Assembly (NCBI GenBank): GCA_913774725.1
Contig: CAJYIG010000008.1
Coordinates: 1 to 5,566 of the forward strand
Source of the DNA: an uncultured Curtobacterium sp.
Lineage (GTDB): Bacteria > Actinomycetota > Actinomycetes > Actinomycetales > Microbacteriaceae
Direction of reading: 5' to 3'
DNA: 5,566 bases
Each line of letters begins with the position of its first letter. Positions within the stretch are counted from its first letter, which is position 1. Positions 1 through 5,502 of this stretch are shown piece by piece. The translations under genes and the position numbers were made by a program. Under the pieces are notes generated by a model. The model worked only from the letters and a program-made list of their open reading frames with translations. It had not been told where the DNA came from and did no database searches.

Positions 1-13
1 GGGCGCCGCTGGC

Positions 14-61
14 GGGCCCGGGCGCGGGCTCGGGCTCGGGCGTGGGCTCGGGCTCGGGCGG
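14..61. repeat. GGGCNN hexamer tandem tract
   Basis: Eight consecutive hexamers of the form GGGCNN run without a break. Four of them are GGGCTC, the others GGGCCC, GGGCGC, GGGCGT and GGGCGG. On the plus strand one frame reads as a Gly-Ser stretch. On the minus strand one frame reads as a Pro-Glu stretch (PEPEPTPEPEP), which is the type of low-complexity linker or tail common in high-GC actinobacterial proteins. The tract may therefore belong to a minus-strand gene that lies mostly off the left edge, but I see no credible start codon or ribosome binding site for it inside the window. It may also be non-coding. Confidence 0.75.
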
Positions 62-70
62 CGACCCGTG

Positions 71-192
71 CGACAGTGTCGACGTCGTACGACAGCGGTT
101 CCGTCGCGGCACTCGCACCACACCGGCCCCGCGCGGCCCGCGCGACGATGTCGACGTCGTACGACATCGGTTCCGTCGCGCCACTCGCGCCA
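71..192. repeat. 50-bp direct repeat at 72-bp spacing with an internal inverted repeat
   Basis: Positions 71-120 and 143-192 match at 45 of 50 bases by my alignment; beyond that the similarity fades and needs gaps. Each copy contains TGTCGACGTCGTACGACA (77-94 and 149-166), with outer arms TGTCG/CGACA and an inner 10-bp palindrome GTCGTACGAC (84-93, 156-165). In the second copy the outer arms grow to GATGTCG/CGACATC (147-153, 162-168). The block ends right before the stop codon of the minus-strand SDR gene. It could be a duplicated regulatory site for a gene beyond the left edge. Alternatively it could be coding: an ATG at 167 on the minus strand opens a frame of about 55 codons that runs off the window and contains the motif SYDVD twice, with only a weak GGA upstream. 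I do not call that frame a gene. Confidence 0.8.
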
Positions 193-214
193 CGGCCACA
201 GCCCGCGCGGCGGC

Positions 215-1120
215 TCAGCGCGCGGCGACGCGCGCGTACGCCCCCGCGGCGATGTCCTCGAGCAGGGTCGGGCCGGTCGGCTCCCAGCCGAGGAGCTCCT
301 GCGTCGCGGTCGACGACGCCGACATCTCCGCGCCGAAGAACCCGCCGATGAACCCGAAGTGCGTAGCGGCGTCCGCCGGGTCGACGCTCGTGACCGGCAG
401 CCCGAGCGCGTCCCCGATCGCCGCGGCGATGTCCCGTGTGGGGATCCCCTGCTCGGCGACGGCGTGCAACCGGGAACCGGTCGGTGCCTGCTCGAGCCCG
501 AGCCGCACCATCCTGGCGGCGTCCGTGACGTGCACGGCCGCCCAGCGGTTGCTGCCGTCGCCGACGAAGCCGGACACCCCGCGCTCGAGTGCGACCCCCA
601 CCAGGTACGCGATGAACCCGTGGTCCCCGACGCCGTGCGTGGTCGGGCTGAACCGCGCGGCGATCGAGCGGACCCCCGGGCCGACGAAGTCGAACGCCCG
701 GTTCTCGCTGCCGCCGCGCGGGCTGTCGACGCCCGTGAACGGCGAGGGGTCGTGCTCCTCCGCCGGACGTCCCGGCGCCAGCGCGGCGACCCCCGAAGCC
801 ACGACGAACGGCCGGTCGGTGCCCACGAGCGCGGTCGCGAGGGTCTCGACGGCGGCACGCTCGGTGGCGTTCGTCGCCGCCTGGTCGGACCAGTCGTGCT
901 TGTTCGCGAGGTGCAGGACACCCTCGGCGTCGGCCGCGCCCCGGGCGAGCACCGCGAGGTCGTCGAGGTCGCCGCGCAGGACGGTGACGCCCTTGGCCTC
1001 GAGCGCCGTCGCCGATGCGTCGGAGCGGGCGAGACCGGTGACGTCGTGTCCGGCGGCGAGCAGGTCGTCGACGGTGTGGGAGCCGATCCAGCCGGATGCC
1101 CCGGTGACGAAGACGTGCAT
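215..1120 (-). CDS. Atypical short-chain dehydrogenase/reductase (NAD(P)-binding epimerase-like)
   Basis: This 301-residue protein has an N-terminal Rossmann fold. The dinucleotide-binding motif TGASGWIG spans residues 6-13, with glycines 7, 10 and 13 in the TGxxGxxG spacing of extended SDRs. An acidic segment GDLDDL follows at 50-55, and the middle strand reads FVVASGVAAL (105-114). The SDR catalytic pair YxxxK is missing: the expected region (about 139-146) reads ENRAFDFV. This matches the atypical SDRs of unknown reaction often annotated as NAD-dependent epimerase/dehydratase. I infer a soluble cytoplasmic NAD(P)-binding protein; its substrate cannot be told. I chose the ATG at 1120 because GGAAGGA (1133-1127) lies 6 nt before it and the fold begins at once (MHVFVTGASG). 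An in-frame ATG at 1144 lies upstream of that ribosome binding site. The gene diverges from a TetR regulator and probably belongs to its regulon. Confidence 0.9.
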   Translation of the reverse strand: MHVFVTGASGWIGSHTVDDLLAAGHDVTGLARSDASATALEAKGVTVLRGDLDDLAVLARGAADAEGVLHLANKHDWSDQAATNATERAAVETLATALVGTDRPFVVASGVAALAPGRPAEEHDPSPFTGVDSPRGGSENRAFDFVGPGVRSIAARFSPTTHGVGDHGFIAYLVGVALERGVSGFVGDGSNRWAAVHVTDAARMVRLGLEQAPTGSRLHAVAEQGIPTRDIAAAIGDALGLPVTSVDPADAATHFGFIGGFFGAEMSASSTATQELLGWEPTGPTLLEDIAAGAYARVAAR

Positions 1121-1149
1121 GTGCGTTCCTTCCGCAGGGCCCACGACCC

Positions 1150-1168
1150 GATGTCATGGACTGACATC
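1150..1168. promoter_or_regulatory. TetR operator-like inverted repeat 1
   Basis: A perfect inverted repeat GATGTCA-N5-TGACATC with 7-bp arms lies between the divergent SDR and TetR genes. It covers the predicted transcription start of the SDR gene (about 1162 on the minus strand). Its size and position fit a TetR-family operator. Assignment to the neighbouring regulator is an inference from location and from the second copy nearby. Confidence 0.8.
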
Positions 1169-1198
1169 ACCGTAGCACTCGATGTCAGCGACTGTCAT
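1169..1198 (-). promoter_or_regulatory. Predicted promoter of the SDR gene
   Basis: On the minus strand, ATGACA (1198-1193) resembles a -35 box with 5 of 6 TTGACA positions. TACGGT (1174-1169) is a plausible actinobacterial -10 box, and the spacer is 18 nt. Transcription would start near 1162, giving a leader of about 40 nt that includes the ribosome binding site at 1133-1127. The -35 lies within operator copy 2 and the start site within operator copy 1, so repressor binding at either would block this promoter. Confidence 0.5.
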
Positions 1199-1199
1199 C
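1181..1199. promoter_or_regulatory. TetR operator-like inverted repeat 2
   Basis: GATGTCA-N5-TGTCATC differs from the first operator by one base within the arms and keeps the same 5-bp spacer length, the spacer ending in GAC in both. The two centres are 31 bp apart, close to three helical turns, so two repressor dimers would sit on the same face of the DNA. This copy lies just upstream of the -10 box of the TetR gene and covers the -35 box of the SDR gene, so it could serve autorepression and target repression together. Confidence 0.78.
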
Positions 1200-1201
1200 A
1201 G

Positions 1202-1207
1202 TAAGAT
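1202..1207 (+). promoter_or_regulatory. -10 box of the TetR gene (leaderless-type)
   Basis: TAAGAT matches the actinobacterial TANNNT -10 consensus. Only 6 nt separate it from the ATG at 1214, so transcription would begin at or next to the start codon and the mRNA would be leaderless. This agrees with the lack of a Shine-Dalgarno sequence. No clear -35 box is seen; the region is occupied by operator copy 2. Confidence 0.65.
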
Positions 1208-1213
1208 CGTCCC

Positions 1214-1786
1214 ATGGCGCGATGGCGATCCGGCACCCGGGAACGACTGCAGGCGACCGCGCTGCAGCTCTTCGCCGAGCGCGGCTACGACGAGACGACC
1301 GTCGCCGAGATCGCCGCGGCGGCCGAGGTCACCGAGCGCACCTTCTTCCGGCACTTCGCCGACAAGCGCGAGGTCCTGTTCGCCGGCCAGGACGACTTCT
1401 CCGGCATGTTCACCGGCCCGGTCGCCGACGCTCCCGACGGCACCCCGGCGTTCTCGCTCGTGCGTCGGTCGCTCGACGCAGCGTCGGCGTTCTTCCCCCG
1501 CGACCGGCGCGACTGGTCACGGGGACGGCAGCGGGTCATCGATGCCGTCCCGGCCCTGGGTGAGCGGGAACTCGGCAAGCTCGCGACCCTGAAGGTCCAC
1601 CTGGGCGACGCACTGCGCGCACACGGGATCGACGAACCGGCGGCCACGATCGCCGCGGAGACGGCGGTCACGGTGTTCCACCTGTCCTTCGCACAGTGGA
1701 TCGCCGACGGCGAGGACCGTGACTTCACCGCGATCGTGCACGAACGACTCGATGCCCTGACGCGGGTCGTGCACCCCGGTTCTTGA
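1214..1786 (+). CDS. TetR/AcrR-family transcriptional repressor
   Basis: This 190-residue protein has the usual TetR length. The N-terminal helix-turn-helix DNA-binding domain spans about residues 7-52, with the family signature TTVAEIAAAAEVTERTFFRHFADK from 28 onward (read in two parts: the helix TTVAEIAAAA and the recognition segment EVTERTFFRHF) after the helix ending ALQLFAERGYDE. The C-terminal part (about 60-190) is helical and variable, as expected for ligand binding and dimerisation; the ligand cannot be predicted. The ATG at 1214 is chosen because the HTH begins right after it and because a -10 box lies 6 nt upstream; no Shine-Dalgarno is present. The gene diverges from the SDR gene. 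With two operator-like repeats between them, it is most likely a local repressor of the SDR gene and of itself. No effector-binding residue or oddity stands out. Confidence 0.93.
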   Translation: MARWRSGTRERLQATALQLFAERGYDETTVAEIAAAAEVTERTFFRHFADKREVLFAGQDDFSGMFTGPVADAPDGTPAFSLVRRSLDAASAFFPRDRRDWSRGRQRVIDAVPALGERELGKLATLKVHLGDALRAHGIDEPAATIAAETAVTVFHLSFAQWIADGEDRDFTAIVHERLDALTRVVHPGS

Positions 1787-1824
1787 GCGTCCTCTTACCC
1801 GAGCAGGGCAAGCTCGTCGTCACC

Positions 1825-1834
1825 CGTTCGAACG
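1825..1834. promoter_or_regulatory. Short palindrome before the acyltransferase gene
   Basis: CGTTCGAACG is a perfect 10-bp palindrome 19 nt upstream of the GTG start of the acyltransferase gene, just before its ribosome binding site. It might be an operator or part of one. A sequence this short in GC-rich DNA can arise by chance. I could not identify a convincing promoter in the 67 bp between the TetR stop and the acyltransferase start, so readthrough from the TetR gene is possible. Confidence 0.25.
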
Positions 1835-1853
1835 ATCCTCGCAGGGAGGAACC

Positions 1854-3065
1854 GTGGCGACGCACACCCTCGCGCCCGAGCACGCCCGGACGACCGACCA
1901 GAGCGCCCCGGTCGGCCGTCGGTCCGGTGCTGCCCCGACGGCGCCGCCGCCCCCGCTGACCCGCCGGGCTCCGGCCCTCGACGGGCTGCGCACGATCGCC
2001 ATCGCCATGGTGATCCTCTACCACCTGCACGTGCCGCAGTTCGAGGGCGGCTTCGTCGGTGTCACGGTGTTCTTCGCCCTGTCCGGGTTCCTCATCACGA
2101 CGCTGCTGCTCGGCGAGCACCGGAAGACCGGGCGCATCCGGCTCGGGAACTTCTGGCTGAAACGCCTGCTCCGGCTCTACCCGGCACTCGTCGCACTCGT
2201 GGTGGTCGGTCTGCTCCTCTGGACTTGGGTCGGCGACTACAAGGGTGCCTCGTTCGGTCCCGGCGAGGCGGCGTTCATCGCGCTGACCTACACGGGCAAC
2301 CTGTTCCGCTCCTTCTGGGACACGACGCAGGGGGTCTTCGCGCACACGTGGTCCCTGTCGATGGAGGAGCAGTTCTACCTGGTCTGGCCGCCCGTCCTGG
2401 TGCTCCTCTTCCTGGTCCGCGCCCGCCGTCGGTGGCTGATCGCCGGACTCGGCACGGTCATCGTCGCGTGCTCGGTCGTCGCCGGCCTGGTCTACGCGAA
2501 GCCGAACGGCGGCGCGACCCCCGACGTCTACTTCTCGCCTGTCCTGGGGGTGGTCCCGCTGGCGACCGGCTGCCTGCTCGCCCTGCTGCTCGACGACGAG
2601 CGCATCCGCACCTGGGCTGCCGGCGTCGCCGGGCACGTCGCGACGTGGGCCGGCATCGTCCTGCTCGCCGGGGTCATGCTCTGGATCGGCGACGACTGGG
2701 CCCAGCACGCGTGGACCTTCAGCGTGGTGCTGCCGCTCACGGGTGTCGTCTCCGCGGTGCTCATCGGCGGGCTGGTGTCGGTGCGATCGCCGCTGTCGGT
2801 CGCGCTCGCCTGGACGCCCGTGTCGTGGTTCGGTCGTCGCGTGTCGTACGCGGCGTACCTGTGGCACCCGCTCGTCATCGCGCTCCTCGACCCCTTCGCC
2901 GTCGGGCCGTGGGGCAAGGTGCTCATGATCGCCGTCGCCGTCATCGTGGCGATCGGCGCCGCCTACGCCGTCGAGGTCCCCGTCGAGAAGGCGCAGAAGC
3001 GCTTCCGCGAGGCACGTCGCCTCGCCGCGGAGGACCGCGCCGAGCGCGCTCGCGTCACCACCTGA
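1854..3065 (+). CDS. Membrane acyltransferase, acyltransferase-3 (OafA-type) family
   Basis: This 403-residue polytopic membrane protein belongs to the acyltransferase-3 family, which transfers acyl groups (often acetyl) from the cytoplasm onto extracytoplasmic sugars, lipids or peptidoglycan-linked glycans. Family landmarks are in order: LDGLRTIAI (42-50), the conserved histidine H57 in LYHLHV, GVTVFFALSGFLITT (69-83), FWLKRLLRLYPAL (100-112), the signature HTWSLSMEEQFYLVWP (164-179), and the late SYAAYLWHPL (331-340). About ten hydrophobic segments fill residues 45-375. A Pro-rich cytoplasmic N-tail of about 40 residues and a charged C-tail (375-403) flank the core. It lacks the C-terminal SGNH domain of the longer (about 600-residue) relatives, so it would be a core-only enzyme; acceptor and acyl group are unknown. 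The GTG start is supported by a strong GGGAGGA ending 3-4 nt upstream. It lies 67 bp after the TetR gene and has its own terminator hairpin. Confidence 0.95.
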   Translation: MATHTLAPEHARTTDQSAPVGRRSGAAPTAPPPPLTRRAPALDGLRTIAIAMVILYHLHVPQFEGGFVGVTVFFALSGFLITTLLLGEHRKTGRIRLGNFWLKRLLRLYPALVALVVVGLLLWTWVGDYKGASFGPGEAAFIALTYTGNLFRSFWDTTQGVFAHTWSLSMEEQFYLVWPPVLVLLFLVRARRRWLIAGLGTVIVACSVVAGLVYAKPNGGATPDVYFSPVLGVVPLATGCLLALLLDDERIRTWAAGVAGHVATWAGIVLLAGVMLWIGDDWAQHAWTFSVVLPLTGVVSAVLIGGLVSVRSPLSVALAWTPVSWFGRRVSYAAYLWHPLVIALLDPFAVGPWGKVLMIAVAVIVAIGAAYAVEVPVEKAQKRFREARRLAAEDRAERARVTT

Positions 3066-3096
3066 CGACCGCAGTCGGCGTCCGGCGACGCGACCG

Positions 3097-3150
3097 ACCG
3101 TCGGACGGGAGGCGCGCAGCACGGCCGCCACGCGCCTCCCGTCCGTCGGT
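3097..3150 (+). terminator. Strong terminator hairpin after the acyltransferase gene
   Basis: A 20-bp stem with one T-T mismatch (left arm 3097-3116, right arm 3131-3150) closes over a 14-nt loop. The inner 15 bp (CGGACGGGAGGCGCG with its complement) are perfect and very GC-rich. It begins 31 nt after the acyltransferase stop and ends 42 nt before the monooxygenase start. There is no U-tract, which is common for actinobacterial terminators. It should separate the two transcription units. Because it is symmetric, it could also act on minus-strand transcripts. Confidence 0.82.
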
Positions 3151-3179
3151 GCCTGGGTGCGGGCGTCGTGACCGGTCCG

Positions 3180-3185
3180 TAGGCT
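3180..3185 (+). promoter_or_regulatory. -10 box of the monooxygenase gene (leaderless-type)
   Basis: TAGGCT fits the TANNNT -10 pattern and is followed by 7 nt (CGCCCGG) and then the GTG start codon. A transcript initiated here would start at or beside the GTG, so a leaderless mRNA is predicted. No Shine-Dalgarno and no clear -35 box are present. The arrangement is almost the same as that before the UbiA gene (TACGCT, CGCCGGT, GTG). Confidence 0.6.
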
Positions 3186-3192
3186 CGCCCGG

Positions 3193-4404
3193 GTGACCTC
3201 GGAACGCGTCGACGTGCTGGTCGTCGGCGGCGGACCCGTCGGCCTGTTCGCCGCTGCGCTCCTCGAGCGGGCGGGCGTCACGGTCGCGGTCTGGGAACGA
3301 CGCGGCAGCGACCCGACCGGCTCGCGGGCGATCGGGATCCACCCGCCGTCGCTCGACGCCTTCGCCGCGATCGGCCTCGACACCGTGGTCCTCGCCGAGG
3401 CGACGCTCGTCCGCACGGGCGTGGCCAGGAGCCGCGGTCGGGTGCTGGGCACGCTGTCGTTCGAGCGGGCGTCGCTGACGCACCCCTACGTCGCCACCCT
3501 CGACCAGCACCGGACCGAGAGCCTGCTGCGCGGCCGGCTCGCGCCCGGGGTGCTGCGGACGGGCACGACGGTGACCGGCCTGTCCCGCCTCGACGGGCGC
3601 GTCGTGGCGCACGGCGTCGGAGCCGACGGTTCCGCGGTCGTCGTCGAGGCGGCCTTCGTCGTCGGGGCGGACGGGGCACGGAGCGCGGTGCGCGACCTGC
3701 TCGGCATCGCGACCTCGGGGCGGGACTACCGCGACCGGTACGTGATGGGTGACTTCGCCGACCCGGAGCCCGGAGCGGCCCGGTCGTCGGCGCTGGTCGA
3801 CGTCGGGCCGGACGGCGTCGTGGAGTCGTTCCCGCTCCCCGGTGATCGGCGGCGGTACGTCGCCCTCGTGCCCGAGGACGTCGCGCCCGCTGCCGCCGGC
3901 GGCGCCCCGGATCCGGGGACCGCGGCACGGCTGGCCGCGATCGTCGCGGAGCGGACGGGTGCCACGCCAGACCCCTCGACCTGCACGATGACGAGCGGGT
4001 TCCGCGTCCGTCGCCGTGCGGCCGCGCGGGTCGGCGTCGGCCGCGTGGTGCTCGTCGGCGACGCCGCCCACGAGATCAGCCCCATCGGCGGTCAGGGCAT
4101 GAACCTCGGGTGGCTCGACGCCGCCGCGCTCGCACCGCTGCTTGCCGAGGCGGTCCGGTCGGGGACGTCCGGTCCGTGGCGGGAGTCCGCGAACGCGTAC
4201 GCCGTCGGGCGGCAGGCCGCGGCGCGACGGGCTGCGCGACAGGCGGAGCTGAACATGGCCCTCGGGCGGCCGACCGGTGCGCTCGGGCCGCTGGGGTCGA
4301 TGGGTTCGCTCGGGTCGTTCGGGCGCGAGGCGCTGCTCCGGACGGTGCTGGCGCTGCCCACGGCGCACGGTCTTGCGGGTGTCTACGCGATGCGGTGGGC
4401 CTGA
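3193..4404 (+). CDS. FAD-dependent class A aromatic monooxygenase
   Basis: This 403-residue protein has the three fingerprints of class A flavoprotein hydroxylases (FAD_binding_3). They are the N-terminal GGGPVG dinucleotide motif (residues 12-17) followed by an acidic E35 for the FAD ribose, the DG motif in FVVGADGARSAVRDLLG (155-171), and the GD motif VLVGDAAHEISPIGGQGMNLG (286-306). Such enzymes use NAD(P)H and O2 to hydroxylate phenolic or quinoid rings in the cytoplasm; the exact substrate is not readable here. The length is typical of the single-component group without an extra C-terminal thioredoxin-like domain. The C-terminal part has a Gly-Leu-Ser-rich stretch (GPLGSMGSLGSFG, 365-377). 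GTG at 3193 is chosen because the Rossmann motif follows closely and a leaderless -10 lies 7 nt upstream. The gene is convergent with a UbiA prenyltransferase, a functionally compatible neighbour. After its TGA the frame stays open for 60 more codons, see findings. Confidence 0.93.
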   Translation: MTSERVDVLVVGGGPVGLFAAALLERAGVTVAVWERRGSDPTGSRAIGIHPPSLDAFAAIGLDTVVLAEATLVRTGVARSRGRVLGTLSFERASLTHPYVATLDQHRTESLLRGRLAPGVLRTGTTVTGLSRLDGRVVAHGVGADGSAVVVEAAFVVGADGARSAVRDLLGIATSGRDYRDRYVMGDFADPEPGAARSSALVDVGPDGVVESFPLPGDRRRYVALVPEDVAPAAAGGAPDPGTAARLAAIVAERTGATPDPSTCTMTSGFRVRRRAAARVGVGRVVLVGDAAHEISPIGGQGMNLGWLDAAALAPLLAEAVRSGTSGPWRESANAYAVGRQAAARRAARQAELNMALGRPTGALGPLGSMGSLGSFGREALLRTVLALPTAHGLAGVYAMRWA

Positions 4405-4452
4405 GCGGGGCTGGTGTTCCTGCGGCTGCTGTTGCGGCCGGTGCCGGCGCCC

Positions 4453-4521
4453 GGGCTGTTGCCGACACTCGGGCTGTTGCCGGCGCTCGGGCTGTTCCCG
4501 GCGCTCGGGCTGCTGGTGCTC
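4453..4521. repeat. 18-bp minisatellite between convergent genes
   Basis: Three full tandem copies of GGGCTGTTGCCGGCGCTC (4453-4470, 4471-4488, 4489-4506) are followed by a shortened fourth (4507-4521). The copies differ at one to three bases. On the plus strand, in the same frame as the monooxygenase gene, the unit reads GLLPAL. On the minus strand one frame reads SAGNSP. The tract fills most of the 118-bp gap between the stop codons of the monooxygenase and UbiA genes. I found no convincing terminator hairpin in this gap. Confidence 0.88.
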
Positions 4522-4522
4522 G

Positions 4523-5401
4523 TCAGGCGACGAGTCGTGCGCCGGCCACGCCGAGTTCGACGACGAGCACGAGCGACGACGCGATGACGAGGCGGAACAG
4601 CGCACGCGTGGGACGACCGGCGAACACGAGTCGGATCCCGACCGCCGCGAGCACGACCACCACGAGGGCACCGACGACCGCGAGCACGATCCCGGTGCTT
4701 CCGGCACTTCCCCCGCCGTTGCCGCCGGCGAGCTGGCCGCCGAGCACCAGCGCGGCCGCGACGACGAGCGACCCGAACGCCAGCGTCCCCGCTCCCCGGA
4801 GCCCCAGCCGGTGCGGGAACCCGCGGACCCCCGTGGCCTCGTCGTCGAGCAGGTCGGGCAGGACGTTCGTGCAGTGGATCGCGACACCGAAGACGGCGCC
4901 GGTCGCGATCGCCCACCACGCCGGCCACGCACCGGCCCCGCCGGCGGCGACCGACACGACGGGGAGCAGGCCGAACGCCACGACGAACGGCACGACGGAC
5001 CAGACCGTGCGCTTCAGACCCGCGTCGTAGGCCCAGCCGGCCGCGACGAGGACGACGTGCGCGACCGCGGCGACGGGCCCGAGGGCGATCGACAGCAGCA
5101 CAGCTATCGCGGCCGTCGCGAACGCCGCGGCCCGGACCGTGCCGACGGCGATGAGTCCGCGTGCGACGGGCTTGTCGCTGCGGCCGACGGCGCGGTCGCG
5201 GTCGGCGTCGATCCAGTCGTTGGCCAGGCCGATCGACAGCTGCCCGGCCACGACGGCGAGCGCCACGAGCACGACGGGCCACCAGGGGTGCCCGACGGCG
5301 GCGGCGATCACCGCGGCGAGGACCGTCACCGTGACGGTCGGACCGGGGTGCGAGGACGCGAACAGCAGGCGGACGGTCGAGGGCCTGCGGGTGTCGCTCA
5401 C
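4523..5401 (-). CDS. UbiA-family membrane prenyltransferase
   Basis: This 292-residue polytopic membrane protein is a UbiA-superfamily enzyme, which transfers a polyprenyl chain from its diphosphate to an aromatic or other acceptor using Mg2+ bound by two Asp-rich motifs. The first is NDWIDADRD (61-69, pattern NDxxDxxxD), followed by GRSDKPVARG (73-82). The second is NVLPDLLDDEATG (179-191), with D183 and D187 in the DxxxD spacing. WAYDAGLKRT (123-132) fits the conserved Tyr/Lys segment between them. About eight or nine hydrophobic segments are seen, with a Gly-rich loop at 221-234. The acceptor is undetermined: it could be a quinone precursor, a phenolic lipid or a tetrapyrrole-like ring, and a MenA-type role is not supported by a specific signature. 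I place the start at GTG 5401, since TACGCT (5414-5409) lies 7 nt upstream and indicates a leaderless mRNA; an ATG at 5431 would lie upstream of that promoter. Confidence 0.93.
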   Translation of the reverse strand: MSDTRRPSTVRLLFASSHPGPTVTVTVLAAVIAAAVGHPWWPVVLVALAVVAGQLSIGLANDWIDADRDRAVGRSDKPVARGLIAVGTVRAAAFATAAIAVLLSIALGPVAAVAHVVLVAAGWAYDAGLKRTVWSVVPFVVAFGLLPVVSVAAGGAGAWPAWWAIATGAVFGVAIHCTNVLPDLLDDEATGVRGFPHRLGLRGAGTLAFGSLVVAAALVLGGQLAGGNGGGSAGSTGIVLAVVGALVVVVLAAVGIRLVFAGRPTRALFRLVIASSLVLVVELGVAGARLVA

Positions 5402-5408
5402 ACCGGCG

Positions 5409-5414
5409 AGCGTA
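5409..5414 (-). promoter_or_regulatory. -10 box of the UbiA gene (leaderless-type)
   Basis: On the minus strand, TACGCT is followed by 7 nt (CGCCGGT) and the GTG start codon at 5401. It fits the TANNNT consensus with transcription starting at the start codon. No clear -35 box is seen in the GC-rich sequence between this element and the upstream hairpin. Confidence 0.6.
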
Positions 5415-5452
5415 CGGACCGGCGGCTGCACGGGCGCGACGACCGCCAGCGG

Positions 5453-5486
5453 CCCGCGCCGCGTCGGGGTGTCGACGCGGCGCGGG
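5453..5486 (-). terminator. Terminator hairpin of the right-edge gene
   Basis: A perfect 14-bp stem (arms CCCGCGCCGCGTCG at 5453-5466 and its complement at 5473-5486) encloses a 6-nt loop. It starts 16 nt after the stop codon of the minus-strand gene that enters from the right edge and ends 38 nt before the UbiA -10 box. It most likely ends that transcript and insulates the UbiA promoter. No U-tract follows. Confidence 0.82.
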
Positions 5487-5502
5487 TCGGGGCGCGAGGT
5501 GA

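Noticed and set aside
42..1204. Two long plus-strand open frames opposite the SDR gene
   Set aside because: They mirror the SDR coding sequence, have no ribosome binding site and give Arg/Ala-rich translations without motifs.
1800..1816. CGAGC-N7-GCTCG hairpin after the TetR gene as a terminator
   Set aside because: A 5-bp stem with a 7-nt loop is too weak to call a terminator in GC-rich DNA.
1725..3452. 575-codon open frame on the minus strand
   Set aside because: It lies antisense to the TetR end, the acyltransferase and the monooxygenase start. Its translation is Arg/Gly/Asp/His-rich with no domain, the usual antisense shadow of GC-rich genes.
4383..4522. Minus-strand frame reading SAGNSP repeats downstream of UbiA
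   Set aside because: It is only open in a frame different from UbiA, upstream residues are Arg-rich shadow sequence, and no start is present. The repeat is better described as an 18-bp minisatellite.
3055..4932. 625-codon open frame on the minus strand
   Set aside because: It covers the monooxygenase antisense and UbiA in another frame. Low-complexity Arg/Pro/Gln composition and no start context show it is a shadow.
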